DNA of 64,000 nucleotides from Candidatus Gastranaerophilales bacterium (GCA_900770525.1 CAAHDT010000010.1:1-64000); one strand, 5' to 3'; positions 34,451-44,375 are shown, counted from the first letter of the stretch. Notes: generated from the letters alone by a model not told the origin. A program made the numbers and translations.

Positions 34451-37150
34451 TTACAAATTTCCCGTTAAGGCTGATTTTTCAAATGTCAAATTTCCGTTAG
34501 GACAATCAATTAATATTTTATCATCACGTTTAAATTTATTCTCTAAAATCATTGTAGACAACGGAATTTCAATTTCTTTTCTAATAACACGTCTAAGAGG
34601 TCTTGCGCCATATAGTGGTTCATAACCTTCACTTGCAAGGAATTTCTTAGCCTTATCAGTTATTTCAAACTCCATACCTTGTTCTTCAACTCGTTTCTTC
34701 AAAGAAGCTGTTTGAATTTCAACTATTTTAGCCAAATCTTCTTCACTCAACGGTTTAAACGTAATAATATCATCAATTCTATTGATAAATTCAGGCTTAA
34801 ATTTTGATTTTAAAAGTTGATTTACTTGGTTTCTACGTTCATCAAAACTCAAGTTTTCATCCAAAAGAATTTCACTTCCGATATTACTTGTCATTATGAT
34901 AACCGTATTTTTAAAATCAATTAGCTTTCCTTGTCCATCGCTCAAACGTCCGTCATCAAACATCTGTAGCATAATATTGAATATGTCTGAATGCGCCTTT
35001 TCAATTTCATCAAAAAGTACAACGGAATAAGGTTTTCTGCGAACAGCTTCCGTCAACTGTCCACCTTCTTCATATCCGACATAACCTGCTGTTGCACCGG
35101 TCAATCTGGATATAGATTGCTTTTCCATAAACTCACTCATATCAATACGTATCAGTGCATCTTCATCATTAAACAAAAATTCTGCAAGTGTTTTGGCAAG
35201 TTCAGTTTTACCGACACCGGTTGGTCCAAGAAATAGGAATGAACCGATTGGACGTTTACTATCGCGTAAACCTGAGCGAGAAAGTCTTATCGCATTTGCA
35301 AGTTTATGAACAGCCTCATCTTGCCCGATAAGTCGTTTATGCATATAGCCTTCCATTCCTAACAATTTTTCTGATTCGTTTTCAACAAGTCTTGTTGTCG
35401 GAATTCCTGTCCATTTCGCAACTATTGCTGAAATATCATCTGCATCCAAATATTCTTTCAAAAGATGTTTTTTAGATTTATCTTCTTGTAGTTGTTTTAA
35501 TTTTTCTTCCATCAAGAGCATGTCTTTGTATTTTTCTTCTAAAGAAGTAGTCAGTTCGCCCTTCTTTTTGGCAATTTCAATTTGAGAATGTAAAATTTCT
35601 AAATTCTTCTTTATTGTGGTAATTGATGCGATTATTTTTTTCTCTTTTTCCCATTGGGATTTCAATTTAGTGATTTTAACTTCTAAAGAATCGATTTTCT
35701 TGGAAATTTTTACTATTTTGGCATCTGCCTCTTTGGTGTGTTCTTCGTTTAAGTTATTTCTTTCTAACTCAAGTTGAAGTTTTTCTCTTGTATACATATC
35801 AATTTCTTCAGGCATTGTATCGATATTCATTCTTAGAGAAGATGCGGCTTCATCAATCAAATCGATAGCCTTGTCCGGTAAAAATCTGTCAGCAATATAA
35901 CGATGTGAAAGTTTTACAGCCTGAACAATTGCCTCATCAAGAATTTTTATCCCGTGGAATACTTCATAATTATTTTTTAAACCTCTCAGGATACTGATTG
36001 CAACATCAATAGACGGTTCAGCTACAATGACCGGTTGAAATCTTCTCTCTAAAGCTTTGTCTTTTTCAATATATTTTTTATATTCATCAAGCGTTGTTGC
36101 TCCGATAACCCTGATGTTCCCTCTTGCAAGCATTGGTTTTAAGATATTTCCCGCATCAACCGAACCTTCTGATGCTCCCATTCCCATAATAGTATGGATT
36201 TCATCAATAAACAGCATTAAATCATCAGTTTTAGCCTCAATTTCTTTTAGAACTTTCTTTAATCTGTCTTCAAATTCTCCTCGGTAAGAAGCACCCGCCA
36301 GTAATGCCCCTAAATCCAGTGACAAAATTTTATCGTTTTTTAAACTTTCAGGAACATCTCCGGACACTATTCTCTGTGCCAACCCTTCTATTACGGCAGT
36401 CTTACCAACCCCAGGTTCACCAACAATAACAGGATTATTTTTAGAGCGTCTGTTTAAAATCTGGATTACACGGCGAATTTCGTCATCTCGTCCGATTACC
36501 GGATCAAGTTTGCTTTCTTTAGCTATTTGAGTTAAATCGGATGTATATTTTTCAAGAGCAGATTTTTCTTTATCCTCTTTTGCGGAATTATTAACACTCA
36601 TATCAGATTTTTGAGAGTGCGAATTACTTTGCACGTTTGACGAGCTTTCATTATCTATAGCTGAAGAATTTTTCCCTCTTGAAACAGGTTTTCCGTCAAT
36701 AATATCAACTCGCTCAATTTTTCCAACTTCGTCCCTCATTTTTTGGTACAATTCGTACAACTGAATGCTATATTGTCCAAAAATGTAACGCATTAAATTG
36801 TTATTAGACTTAAACAGTGCAAGCAGAATGTACTCAATACCAACAACGTCATCTTTGTATTTTAATCCTTCTTTTTCTGCATCCTCAATAAGTTTTATTG
36901 TTGCAGGTGATAACGGAGTGTCAGTATACTTTGAATGTTCTCCGGGATTACGTGGAATACTGTTGTTAAAATCTCGAATTAACCTTGGGTTATCTAACCC
37001 AATATTAGATAAATACAACTTAGGCAAGTCATTTTCATCCATAAACAGAGCAAGCATTATATGCTCCGGTTCTACAAACTTGTAATCCCTTGCATATGCG
37101 ATAGTTTTCGCCGAATGAATGATATATTGCAAATGTTCTGTAAGTTGCAC
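34451..37150 (-). CDS. ClpB paralogue, second copy
   Basis: 899 residues from GTG at 37150, with GGAGG seven bases upstream. Same layout as the 26.7 kb copy: N domain, NBD1 (GEPGVGKT), long M domain, NBD2 (GPTGVGKT, VVLFDEIEKAHSDI). It differs in having a Ser/Asn-rich insert of roughly 40 residues before NBD1 (about 150-200) and in the NBD2 pore loop, which reads GATAGYVGY rather than GAPPGYVGY. NBD1 pore segment is GASYRGEFEDRLK. Both ATPases look active. Probably a Hsp100 disaggregase with altered substrate or partner preference. Confidence 0.85.
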   Translation of the reverse strand: MQLTEHLQYIIHSAKTIAYARDYKFVEPEHIMLALFMDENDLPKLYLSNIGLDNPRLIRDFNNSIPRNPGEHSKYTDTPLSPATIKLIEDAEKEGLKYKDDVVGIEYILLALFKSNNNLMRYIFGQYSIQLYELYQKMRDEVGKIERVDIIDGKPVSRGKNSSAIDNESSSNVQSNSHSQKSDMSVNNSAKEDKEKSALEKYTSDLTQIAKESKLDPVIGRDDEIRRVIQILNRRSKNNPVIVGEPGVGKTAVIEGLAQRIVSGDVPESLKNDKILSLDLGALLAGASYRGEFEDRLKKVLKEIEAKTDDLMLFIDEIHTIMGMGASEGSVDAGNILKPMLARGNIRVIGATTLDEYKKYIEKDKALERRFQPVIVAEPSIDVAISILRGLKNNYEVFHGIKILDEAIVQAVKLSHRYIADRFLPDKAIDLIDEAASSLRMNIDTMPEEIDMYTREKLQLELERNNLNEEHTKEADAKIVKISKKIDSLEVKITKLKSQWEKEKKIIASITTIKKNLEILHSQIEIAKKKGELTTSLEEKYKDMLLMEEKLKQLQEDKSKKHLLKEYLDADDISAIVAKWTGIPTTRLVENESEKLLGMEGYMHKRLIGQDEAVHKLANAIRLSRSGLRDSKRPIGSFLFLGPTGVGKTELAKTLAEFLFNDEDALIRIDMSEFMEKQSISRLTGATAGYVGYEEGGQLTEAVRRKPYSVVLFDEIEKAHSDIFNIMLQMFDDGRLSDGQGKLIDFKNTVIIMTSNIGSEILLDENLSFDERRNQVNQLLKSKFKPEFINRIDDIITFKPLSEEDLAKIVEIQTASLKKRVEEQGMEFEITDKAKKFLASEGYEPLYGARPLRRVIRKEIEIPLSTMILENKFKRDDKILIDCPNGNLTFEKSALTGNL

Positions 37151-37218
37151 GCTGTTACCTCCGATATACTAATTTTATTCTAAATATATCACCGTCAACG
37201 GCTTTTAACCTCATTTAA

Positions 37219-38346
37219 TTATACTAACTTCGCAATATAATCTATTGTTTTTTCTCGAACAATTTTATCAACTTCAAAAATCTCATCAATTGTTGGATTT
37301 TTGATAATATCATGTTCATCCAGCATTTTTTTCGTTATTTCGTATATTTGATATAACTTGATTTTACCATCTAAAAAGGCAAAAACAGCCTCTTCGTTTG
37401 CTGCATTCAGGCAAACAGTAGCCGTTCCACCTTGTTTACCTGCCCAATAGGCAAGTTTCACTGTCGGGAATTTTTCAAAATCAGGTTTTTCAAAATCTAA
37501 TCTTGCAATTTCTGCAAAACTGAATGAATGCGACTTAATTCCCTCAAATCTTTCAGGATATGTTATTGCATATTGAATAGGAATATGCATACTTGGTAAA
37601 CCAAGTTGGGCAATAACGCTTCCGTCTTTATATTCTATTGCTGAATGCACAATACTTTGTGGATGAACAACAACTTCAATGTTATCATAATCAAATCCAA
37701 AAAGATGATGTGCTTCAATTATCTCTAAACCTTTATTCATTAGTGTTGCACTGTCAACAGTAATTTTCTTGCCCATATTCCATCTGGGATGATGAAGAGT
37801 TTCTTCAACAGTAGCCTTTTTCATATCATCAACACTCTTATGTAAAAACGGCCCGCCACTAGCTGTAATAATTAGCTTATCTACTTGGTTAATATCTTTT
37901 ATGCACTGGTGGATAGCGCAATGTTCACTATCAACAGGGACAATTTTTACACCGTGCTCTTTTGCTTTTTTCATGACAATATCGCCAGCCATTACAAGAG
38001 TTTCCTTGTTCGCTAGAGCAATATCAATTCCGTTTTCAATAGCTTTTAGAGTAGGTCTTAAGCCGACACGACCGGAACATGCTACCAAAATAATATCATT
38101 TTCTTTGTTAGTTGCGATATCATCCAGACTAGCCAGAGTTTTTGCCCCTGCTACTGAAATAGGTTTTGCTGCGTAAACAAATTTGGGATGAAATTTCTCA
38201 GCTTGTTTTTTCAGTAAATCTACATTATTACCACCAGCTAACGCTAGAATTTCAAATTTATCTGCTAATTTTTCTATAACTTCCAAGGCTTGAGTACCGA
38301 TAGAACCGGTTGAGCCAATAATACTAATTTTTCTCTTCTTATCCAT
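37219..38346 (-). CDS. dxr: 1-deoxy-D-xylulose 5-phosphate reductoisomerase
   Basis: 375 residues, full length. It is the second step of the MEP isoprenoid pathway, NADPH-dependent. GSTGSIGTQALEV at the N-terminus binds NADPH, VDSEHCAIHQC binds the metal, ASGGPFL and HPRWNMGKKITVDSATLMNKGLE are conserved active-site blocks. TGGTATAAT ends six bases before the ATG with no ribosome site: extended -10, probably leaderless. Confidence 0.96.
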   Translation of the reverse strand: MDKKRKISIIGSTGSIGTQALEVIEKLADKFEILALAGGNNVDLLKKQAEKFHPKFVYAAKPISVAGAKTLASLDDIATNKENDIILVACSGRVGLRPTLKAIENGIDIALANKETLVMAGDIVMKKAKEHGVKIVPVDSEHCAIHQCIKDINQVDKLIITASGGPFLHKSVDDMKKATVEETLHHPRWNMGKKITVDSATLMNKGLEIIEAHHLFGFDYDNIEVVVHPQSIVHSAIEYKDGSVIAQLGLPSMHIPIQYAITYPERFEGIKSHSFSFAEIARLDFEKPDFEKFPTVKLAYWAGKQGGTATVCLNAANEEAVFAFLDGKIKLYQIYEITKKMLDEHDIIKNPTIDEIFEVDKIVREKTIDYIAKLV

Positions 38347-38403
38347 ATCTTGATTATACCATAAAAACTTTTTACTTGATTAGAGTTCTTAACCCTGCTA
38401 TTA

Positions 38404-38438
38404 AAAAAGCTGACTACTCTTTTAGTAATCAGCTTTTT
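38404..38438 (-). terminator. rpsT terminator
   Basis: AAAAAGCTGA pairs with TCAGCTTTTT, extended by TAC/GTA across a C/A mismatch, with T-run on the minus strand. Confidence 0.75.
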
Positions 38439-38456
38439 AGAACTTTTGGCTCAAAA

Positions 38457-38729
38457 CTATTTTGCAGCTTGAATTCTTTTAACTGCAAGAACAAGTCTTG
38501 ATTTTTTTCTAGCTGCTGTGTTTTTGTGCAAAACACCTTTGCTTACTGCTTTATCGCATAATTGATATGCTCTAGAAATAGCAGTATTTAATGCTTCAGT
38601 ATCTTCACCTTTTGCCAATTCAAGAACCTTTTTCAAAGCAGTCTTGATTGAAGTTTTGAATGCAACATTTCTTACTCTGTTTCTTTCAGCAATAAGAACT
38701 CTTTTTTTAGCAGATTTAATATTAGCCAT
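38457..38729 (-). CDS. rpsT: ribosomal protein S20
   Basis: 90 residues. ANIKSAKKRVLIAERN at the N-terminus and the Lys/Arg-rich helices match bS20, which binds the 5' domain of 16S rRNA. AGGAAAGGT precedes the ATG. It has its own terminator. Confidence 0.96.
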   Translation of the reverse strand: MANIKSAKKRVLIAERNRVRNVAFKTSIKTALKKVLELAKGEDTEALNTAISRAYQLCDKAVSKGVLHKNTAARKKSRLVLAVKRIQAAK

Positions 38730-38841
38730 TGTTTTTTACCTTTCCTATTTTTGGCACTTAATGACTGTGCCGTACTCGAGGATGTGAGTACCTTTATTTT
38801 ATACAATAAAAATCTTTTTGCAAGATAAGTATTAAGAGTTT

Positions 38842-39807
38842 TTAAAATTTTAAAAGAACTTTCAAAACATCTTTTTGCTTGTTTTTTTCAAAAGCGTCTA
38901 TAGCGTCATCAACGTCATATTCAGCAGAAATCAATGGAGAAAAATCGATTTTTTCAGATTTCAACAATCTTAGTGCCGCTGGAAACTGTCCGCATCTTGA
39001 GCCGAGTACAGTAATTTCATCAATTACAATCGGGGCAAGATTAAATTCTTTAGATGCTGCAACTGTACTTTTCAGGACTAGAACTCCGCGAGGTTTTGTT
39101 AGTGCTAACGCTGTTTCAAAACCTGAAATAGAACCTGTAGCCTCTACAACTACATCATATTTCTTTTCTATTTTTAAATCTTGTAACAAACAAGTTTCAA
39201 CCCCTTGAGCTTTTGCAATATCAAGTTTGTTTTGATGTTTTCCGACAAGCATAACGTCAATATTTTCAGCATTCAATGTCAATGCGGTAATAAGCCCTAG
39301 CTTACCATCTCCTAAAACGATTACTTTTTCAAACGGTTTTATATGCAACTGTTCAGTGATTTCGCACGCTGCTGCCAAAGGTTCTACAAATACAGCCTGT
39401 TTGTCGGGAACATTTTGAGGAACTTCAAACAAAACTTCAAGCGGCATTGTGAAATATTCAGCAAAACATCCGTCTTTTCTCCATATACCTAAAGTGTGTC
39501 TATCAGGACAGTGTCTATATAACTTTTCGGCGCAATATGGACAATCCGGTTTTTTGCAACCATAGCTGATTTCTGCGACAACTCTTTTCCCAAGTAAAGA
39601 CTGGTCTTCATCATTTATTTCCTCAACAATGCCAACTGCTTCGTGTCCTAAAATGCCTTTATAGCCCATGTAACCTTTTGTTATCTCAAAATCAGTATTA
39701 CAAATTCCGGCTAAAGTAACCCTAACAAGAGCTTCTCCTTTTTGTGGCACCGGTTTTGGATAATTATTATCTAACTTTAAACCTTCATCAAATACAACAG
39801 CTTTCAT
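38842..39807 (-). CDS. zinc-dependent medium-chain alcohol dehydrogenase
   Basis: 321 residues. AGICNTDFEI and GHEAVGIVEE hold catalytic zinc ligands, four Cys in CKKPDCPYCAEKLYRHC form the structural zinc site, and LGDGKLGL the NAD(P) loop. Sorbitol/threonine dehydrogenase-like; the substrate is not assignable. Minus strand has TATAAT then AAGGAGAG before the ATG. It lies downstream of the surface-sugar operon but has its own promoter. Confidence 0.85.
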   Translation of the reverse strand: MKAVVFDEGLKLDNNYPKPVPQKGEALVRVTLAGICNTDFEITKGYMGYKGILGHEAVGIVEEINDEDQSLLGKRVVAEISYGCKKPDCPYCAEKLYRHCPDRHTLGIWRKDGCFAEYFTMPLEVLFEVPQNVPDKQAVFVEPLAAACEITEQLHIKPFEKVIVLGDGKLGLITALTLNAENIDVMLVGKHQNKLDIAKAQGVETCLLQDLKIEKKYDVVVEATGSISGFETALALTKPRGVLVLKSTVAASKEFNLAPIVIDEITVLGSRCGQFPAALRLLKSEKIDFSPLISAEYDVDDAIDAFEKNKQKDVLKVLLKF

Positions 39808-39861
39808 TATACTCTCCTTTTCTGAACAAAAAAATTATAACATAAAAGCCGAAAAGAAAAA

Positions 39862-41550
39862 TTACATACAATTTTCTTTTCTTATAATTGTAGCCAGCTC
39901 AGGATTTACGGATTCAATAAAATCTAACGTATCAAACGAATCTTCTTTTATTCGTGAGATGAATTTATTATTAAAAACTTTAACCTTCACTAACGGCATA
40001 CGGTATTTCTCAACCAAAGTGTTTGGATAAAGTGTTTTGTTTATCGTATTATTAATATTTGGAATTTTATCCGGAATAAATGTTGCACTAGTAAAACCGG
40101 CTCTGTTTAAGATTGAAGTAAAAGTTAATTCATATTTTTTTATTACATCTTCTACTTTATCTTCAATTTTTATATTTGAAAAGAAATTATTAAACGCCTC
40201 AGATGAAAAAACTTTATTGTTGAATACGATAAAATACGATTGTAAATGTAAATGTTGCGGAGATTTTTCCCCTTCATTCAACCTGTTTTGAGTGTAACCC
40301 CAAAAATCACATCCGACTTGTTCCATTTTGTTAAAACTATCCTCAAATGGGAAAATCGGAGCATAGCAAGAATCATTGCATAAAATAAGCTGTTCTACTT
40401 CATCTAAAATCCCATTATTTTTGGCGTGTTCAATCCCTTTTTTGTAAGAATAAAAATCATACCCCTTATGTCGCTCAAAATCGCAATAATAAACCAAATC
40501 TTTGATTTTAGCGAGTTCTTTTTCAAAAATCTGACTATCAGCTACAAATATTATATTATCAACAACCTTTTTTAACTCTTGCAAATAATATATTTGAGCC
40601 TCTGAGATTTTACCATCCGGTATATATCCTGCAAAAACCGCTACTCGTTTATGTTTTAAAGGTGTTAGACTAAACTCTTTTTTCACATCTATAGTTCCTG
40701 CGATTGGTGCAAGTTCCTTTCGTGGCAAGGAAAAATACAAATGTTTACCACCAAGCATTATCGTTAGTAAACCATTTTCTTTAGTTATATTAAAAACTTT
40801 CTGAGATATTAAAAAGAGGTATGGGGATGAAAAACGGCTCACTGTATAAATTTTATACCCTTTAGAATAAACTATTAACGAAAAAACTCGTTCTAAAACA
40901 TGAGCGTTTGTTGAAGTTGAGTTTGTATGAGATGCATCTTCAAAATCATTCTCACAAATGTCAGAATCTGCAATATCCTTATAAATAGAGGCTCTTGCCA
41001 TAAACATTGTACCTGCAACAAATTTGTTTCCACGGTAATGCAGGTTTAAACGTTTCATCATAGAATTTAATATATATGTTTCTTCCGAGAGCTTTCCTCG
41101 AATTGTTTGGAATTGCCAAGGATTACAAATTAACCCAATATCTTTATTGTTATTTAGGAGTTTTAAATTATTCCTGAAAAGTTTTTTTGAATGCAACAAA
41201 AACTCTACCAAATTATCACGCCAAGCATTTGATTTTATAAAACCGAATCTTTTTCGTTGCGCTTTTGTATGAAGTTTTAAAATATAATCGTAATTGTCAA
41301 GATTTGCTGACCTAATAGCTTGAATGAACGGGAAAACATCGTAGCCAATATTTTTTACTTGTAAAAATATTGTATCTGGCTTTATTAATTTAAACTTGTG
41401 AAATAATTCGTCTGATGGTTCAACATATGTAACAAACAAATTCCAATCACAGTCTACTATATTTTGGAGTTTTTTTATAAAATAATCTATCTGATTATGG
41501 TAATAAATATGCAAGTGAACAAAAAGCTTTTTCCTGTAGTTTTCTGACAT
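39862..41550 (-). CDS. RgpF-like glycosyltransferase, two modules
   Basis: 562 residues. The N-terminal half (about 8-270) has the rhamnan synthesis F pattern: FVHLHIYY, VKNIGYDVFPFI, DYILKLHTKAQ and FVAGTMFMARASI. The C-terminal half (~300-540) is a second related module with RVAVFAGYIPD, LILCNDSCYAPIFPF and DFWGYTQN. RgpF-family proteins add rhamnose or other sugars to cell-wall polysaccharide; the donor here is unknown. No membrane segment. It starts five bases after the HAD phosphatase gene: last gene of the operon. Confidence 0.78.
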   Translation of the reverse strand: MSENYRKKLFVHLHIYYHNQIDYFIKKLQNIVDCDWNLFVTYVEPSDELFHKFKLIKPDTIFLQVKNIGYDVFPFIQAIRSANLDNYDYILKLHTKAQRKRFGFIKSNAWRDNLVEFLLHSKKLFRNNLKLLNNNKDIGLICNPWQFQTIRGKLSEETYILNSMMKRLNLHYRGNKFVAGTMFMARASIYKDIADSDICENDFEDASHTNSTSTNAHVLERVFSLIVYSKGYKIYTVSRFSSPYLFLISQKVFNITKENGLLTIMLGGKHLYFSLPRKELAPIAGTIDVKKEFSLTPLKHKRVAVFAGYIPDGKISEAQIYYLQELKKVVDNIIFVADSQIFEKELAKIKDLVYYCDFERHKGYDFYSYKKGIEHAKNNGILDEVEQLILCNDSCYAPIFPFEDSFNKMEQVGCDFWGYTQNRLNEGEKSPQHLHLQSYFIVFNNKVFSSEAFNNFFSNIKIEDKVEDVIKKYELTFTSILNRAGFTSATFIPDKIPNINNTINKTLYPNTLVEKYRMPLVKVKVFNNKFISRIKEDSFDTLDFIESVNPELATIIRKENCM

Positions 41551-41555
41551 AACAG

Positions 41556-42209
41556 CTAAACTCCAACGATTTTTAAAATTTCGTCAGGTGTGCCTATTAT
41601 ATAAGTAGCGCCCTCTCTGGCTAGTACTTCTCGACTACGAAATCCCCACGTGCACCCTATGCAATTTATTTCAGCATTTTTAGCGGTTTGGACATCTGTT
41701 TCAGAATCTCCCACATAAATAACACTATCAACAGAAATCTGTAATTCTTTAATTGCCTTAAAAACACTGTCAGGAGCAGGTTTCTTGCGAACTCCTGCAG
41801 CTTCATTTTCTCCGATTGCAACTTGTATAAAATCGTCAAAATATTTTTTGCACAACTCTTTTACGGCAGTGTCAAATTTGTTTGACACAACCGCAATCTT
41901 AATACCTTTTATTCGTAATTCTTTTAACATATTCAAAACACCAGAATACGGAGATGTTTTGTTATACATATTTTGTTTGTAATGTTCTTTAAATACTGCC
42001 AAACATTTTTCAAAATTTTCGTTTGCACAACCGTTTGGAATAGCTCTTTCAATAAGTTTTTTTACTCCATTTCCGACAAAAGAGCGAACTTCATCCAATG
42101 TTCTAGTCGGATATCCAAACTGCTTAAGTGCATAATTAGTGCTGTCACACAAATCATCCAAAGTGTTTAATAAAGTTCCATCTAAGTCAAAAATTACACC
42201 TTGAATCAT
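41556..42209 (-). CDS. gph: HAD-family phosphatase, phosphoglycolate phosphatase-like
   Basis: 217 residues. FDLDGTLLNT (nucleophile Asp), SNKF (motif II), and GDSETDVQTAKNA (motif IV) define HAD subfamily I with helical cap. Phosphoglycolate is the usual annotation, but in a sugar operon the substrate could be another sugar phosphate. It overlaps the YhcH-like gene by one base (TAATG). Confidence 0.82.
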   Translation of the reverse strand: MIQGVIFDLDGTLLNTLDDLCDSTNYALKQFGYPTRTLDEVRSFVGNGVKKLIERAIPNGCANENFEKCLAVFKEHYKQNMYNKTSPYSGVLNMLKELRIKGIKIAVVSNKFDTAVKELCKKYFDDFIQVAIGENEAAGVRKKPAPDSVFKAIKELQISVDSVIYVGDSETDVQTAKNAEINCIGCTWGFRSREVLAREGATYIIGTPDEILKIVGV

Positions 42210-42661
42210 TAAAACTCCACTGCTATCTTTACAACGACTTTTTTTACATTGTTTTGAGCACCTAGTGTAGTTATTTGTGGAGCATGCGCATCATCAGGAT
42301 AGAATATTGCAAAATTTCTTCCGTTTAAGTATATACTGTTAAGTTCGGTTTTAGGCTTTTTATAAAAAATTATATCCTTTACACAATCATAACTCTCAAG
42401 CACTTTAAGACCGTCAATATTGATAAAATCGATGCGTTCTTCCCCGCTCACGAGGATTTGTATATCAATAAATTTGCGATGAGATTCCAAATTGCATTCC
42501 AAAGCTCCGCGTGTTGAATATTCTTCGACATTTGCATATGCTTTGTCGCTTATTTCATATCTTCCACAATGTGTATTAACACTTAATTTCTTTATAAATT
42601 CTGAAATTTCAGGAGTTACAATATCGTAATTATCTATATTCTCTAAATTATCAAAAATCAT
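42209..42661 (-). CDS. YhcH/YjgK/YiaL family protein
   Basis: 150 residues of the cupin-like YiaL/EbgC family: ESHRKFIDIQILVSGEE and FAIFYPDDAHAP carry the metal-binding His/Glu/Asp residues. Members are linked to sialic acid or other sugar catabolism, possibly as anomerases. Between transketolase N and the phosphatase, overlapping both by one base. Confidence 0.85.
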   Translation of the reverse strand: MIFDNLENIDNYDIVTPEISEFIKKLSVNTHCGRYEISDKAYANVEEYSTRGALECNLESHRKFIDIQILVSGEERIDFINIDGLKVLESYDCVKDIIFYKKPKTELNSIYLNGRNFAIFYPDDAHAPQITTLGAQNNVKKVVVKIAVEF

Positions 42662-43485
42662 TATTTCAACTCTTCCATAGCTTTTTCAAACTCTTCTTTT
42701 TTAGGAGCTTTACCATGCCAGCCGGCATTGTTTTCCATAAAGCTAACCCCTTTACCTTTAACGGTATTGGCAATAATTGCGGTCGGCTTATCGGCAGCTT
42801 TGGCTAGTTCAATAGCGTTATAAATTTGCTCTATATTATGTCCGTCAATCTCAATAACATTCCAATTGAAAGCTCTTATTTTCTCAGACAAATTATCCAA
42901 AGCCTTGATATCCTCAGTGCAACCGTCAATTTGTAATCTGTTTCGGTCAATAATTGCAACTATACTGCTCAATTTTTTTGCAGCAGCATCCATAAAGCCT
43001 TCCCAAACACTGCCCTCTTGAAGTTCTCCGTCCCCAAGAAGAACGAACACATTTGCAGGATTTTTATCCAATCTTAAACCTAATGCCATTCCGCAAGCAA
43101 TAGATAATCCCTGTCCGAGAGAACCTGTTGCAGCATCAACTCCGGGGCAGAATGTCGCAGGGTGTCCTTGCAATCTTGAGCCTAATTTTCTGAAAGTCAT
43201 AAGCTCTTCTTTAGGGAAATATCCCATTTGTGCTAAATTGCAATAGTAAATAGGAGAAACATGCCCTTTGGAAAGTACAAATCTGTCACGAGTCTTAAAG
43301 TTTTTATCTTTCAGCCAACGCGGCGCCAATTTCATACACTTGTGGAACAAAACCGTAACCAACTCGGTAGAAGAAAGAGAACCGCCGATATGACCGGATT
43401 GAGCGTTATAAACCATCTTTATAATATTTTGTCTATTCTCTTTGCAAAAAACTTTTAATTTTTCAATTTCAGCCTTGTTTAACAT
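42661..43485 (-). CDS. transketolase, N-terminal subunit
   Basis: 274 residues from ATG at 43485, with GGAG six bases upstream (an ATG 12 bases earlier is not favoured). Carries the thiamin diphosphate-binding half only: HIGGSLSS, GSLGQGLSIACGMALG, and the TPP/Mg motif GDGELQEGSVWEG followed by N/RNRLQ. Split transketolases need a C-terminal subunit, usually the next gene; here the next gene is YhcH-like and no C subunit is in the window. May act in pentose or seven-carbon sugar metabolism feeding surface sugars. Confidence 0.88.
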   Translation of the reverse strand: MLNKAEIEKLKVFCKENRQNIIKMVYNAQSGHIGGSLSSTELVTVLFHKCMKLAPRWLKDKNFKTRDRFVLSKGHVSPIYYCNLAQMGYFPKEELMTFRKLGSRLQGHPATFCPGVDAATGSLGQGLSIACGMALGLRLDKNPANVFVLLGDGELQEGSVWEGFMDAAAKKLSSIVAIIDRNRLQIDGCTEDIKALDNLSEKIRAFNWNVIEIDGHNIEQIYNAIELAKAADKPTAIIANTVKGKGVSFMENNAGWHGKAPKKEEFEKAMEELK

Positions 43486-43486
43486 A

Positions 43487-44200
43487 TTACGCTCCAAATT
43501 TCTCTTGTATTACCTTTAAAACAAACAACGGTAATGTTGGGAATATTCTCTTAAACCTTTGTGGCTCTTTAACTGTTCGGTAAAGCCATTCCAGACCTAG
43601 TTTTTGATAAATTTCAGGCGCTCTTTTAACAACTCCTGACCATACATCAAAACTTCCGCCAATGCCGATAAATACAGAATCTGGCAACAATTCTTTTGCC
43701 TTATTTATAAAGAACTCTTGTTTAGGTGATCCCAATGCAACCAAAACTAAACTTGCACCAGAATTTTTCAATTCTTCCAAAACTCTTTCATCATCCTTAA
43801 AATATCCGTCTTGTACATAACAAGTGTTTAGAGATGGAGTTTCTTTTTTTACATTTTCAACGGCTTTTTGAATAATTTCAGGTTTTGCCCCAACAAATGC
43901 AATCGGTTCAGAATTTTCGCTAAAGCGATCTATTAATTTTCTTGCAAATTCAATTCCGGCAATTCTGCGAACACTATAGCCAAGGATTTTTAAACCAATT
44001 TCAACACCAATGCCATCCGGAATAACTAAGTCGGCATTATTGATAATTTGAGCAAATTCTTCATTTTGCTTTGCGCATAAAACCATTTCAGGATTTATGG
44101 TTACAACCTGTCCATGATGTTTTTTTATGTACTCTATCGCCTCTTCAAACGTAAAAGTATCAATATTAAAGCCCTGTAATTTAACGGTTTTTCTTTCCAT
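43487..44200 (-). CDS. WecG/TagA/CpsF family glycosyltransferase
   Basis: 237 residues from ATG at 44200. GT26-family motifs NADLVIPDGIGVEIGLK and RIAGIEF, then LVALGSPKQEFFI and GIGGSFDVWSG. Homologues transfer ManNAc(A) to undecaprenyl-linked GlcNAc in enterobacterial antigen or teichoic acid synthesis. First gene of the operon, with a strong promoter whose -10 ends six bases from the ATG, so probably leaderless. Confidence 0.88.
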   Translation of the reverse strand: MERKTVKLQGFNIDTFTFEEAIEYIKKHHGQVVTINPEMVLCAKQNEEFAQIINNADLVIPDGIGVEIGLKILGYSVRRIAGIEFARKLIDRFSENSEPIAFVGAKPEIIQKAVENVKKETPSLNTCYVQDGYFKDDERVLEELKNSGASLVLVALGSPKQEFFINKAKELLPDSVFIGIGGSFDVWSGVVKRAPEIYQKLGLEWLYRTVKEPQRFKRIFPTLPLFVLKVIQEKFGA

Positions 44201-44206
44201 ACGCAA

Positions 44207-44235
44207 ATTATAAAACAATTTTCCCTATTTATCAA
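44207..44235 (-). promoter_or_regulatory. leaderless-type promoter of the surface-sugar operon
   Basis: Minus strand: TTGATA (44235-44230), 17-base spacer, TATAAT (44212-44207), six bases, ATG. A near-consensus sigma-70 promoter with no room for a ribosome binding site. Confidence 0.75.
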
Positions 44236-44375
44236 GCCTTTGTGTTGTTTGCACAAAAAAGAATTAAATATTACAAATTGTTAACATATTTGAGTAAAAA
44301 ATTAAAGTTTTGGCTTCATCGTGTCGATAACATGAATGCGAATGTAATAAACGAAGAAAGGAAAGGATTACCGTT

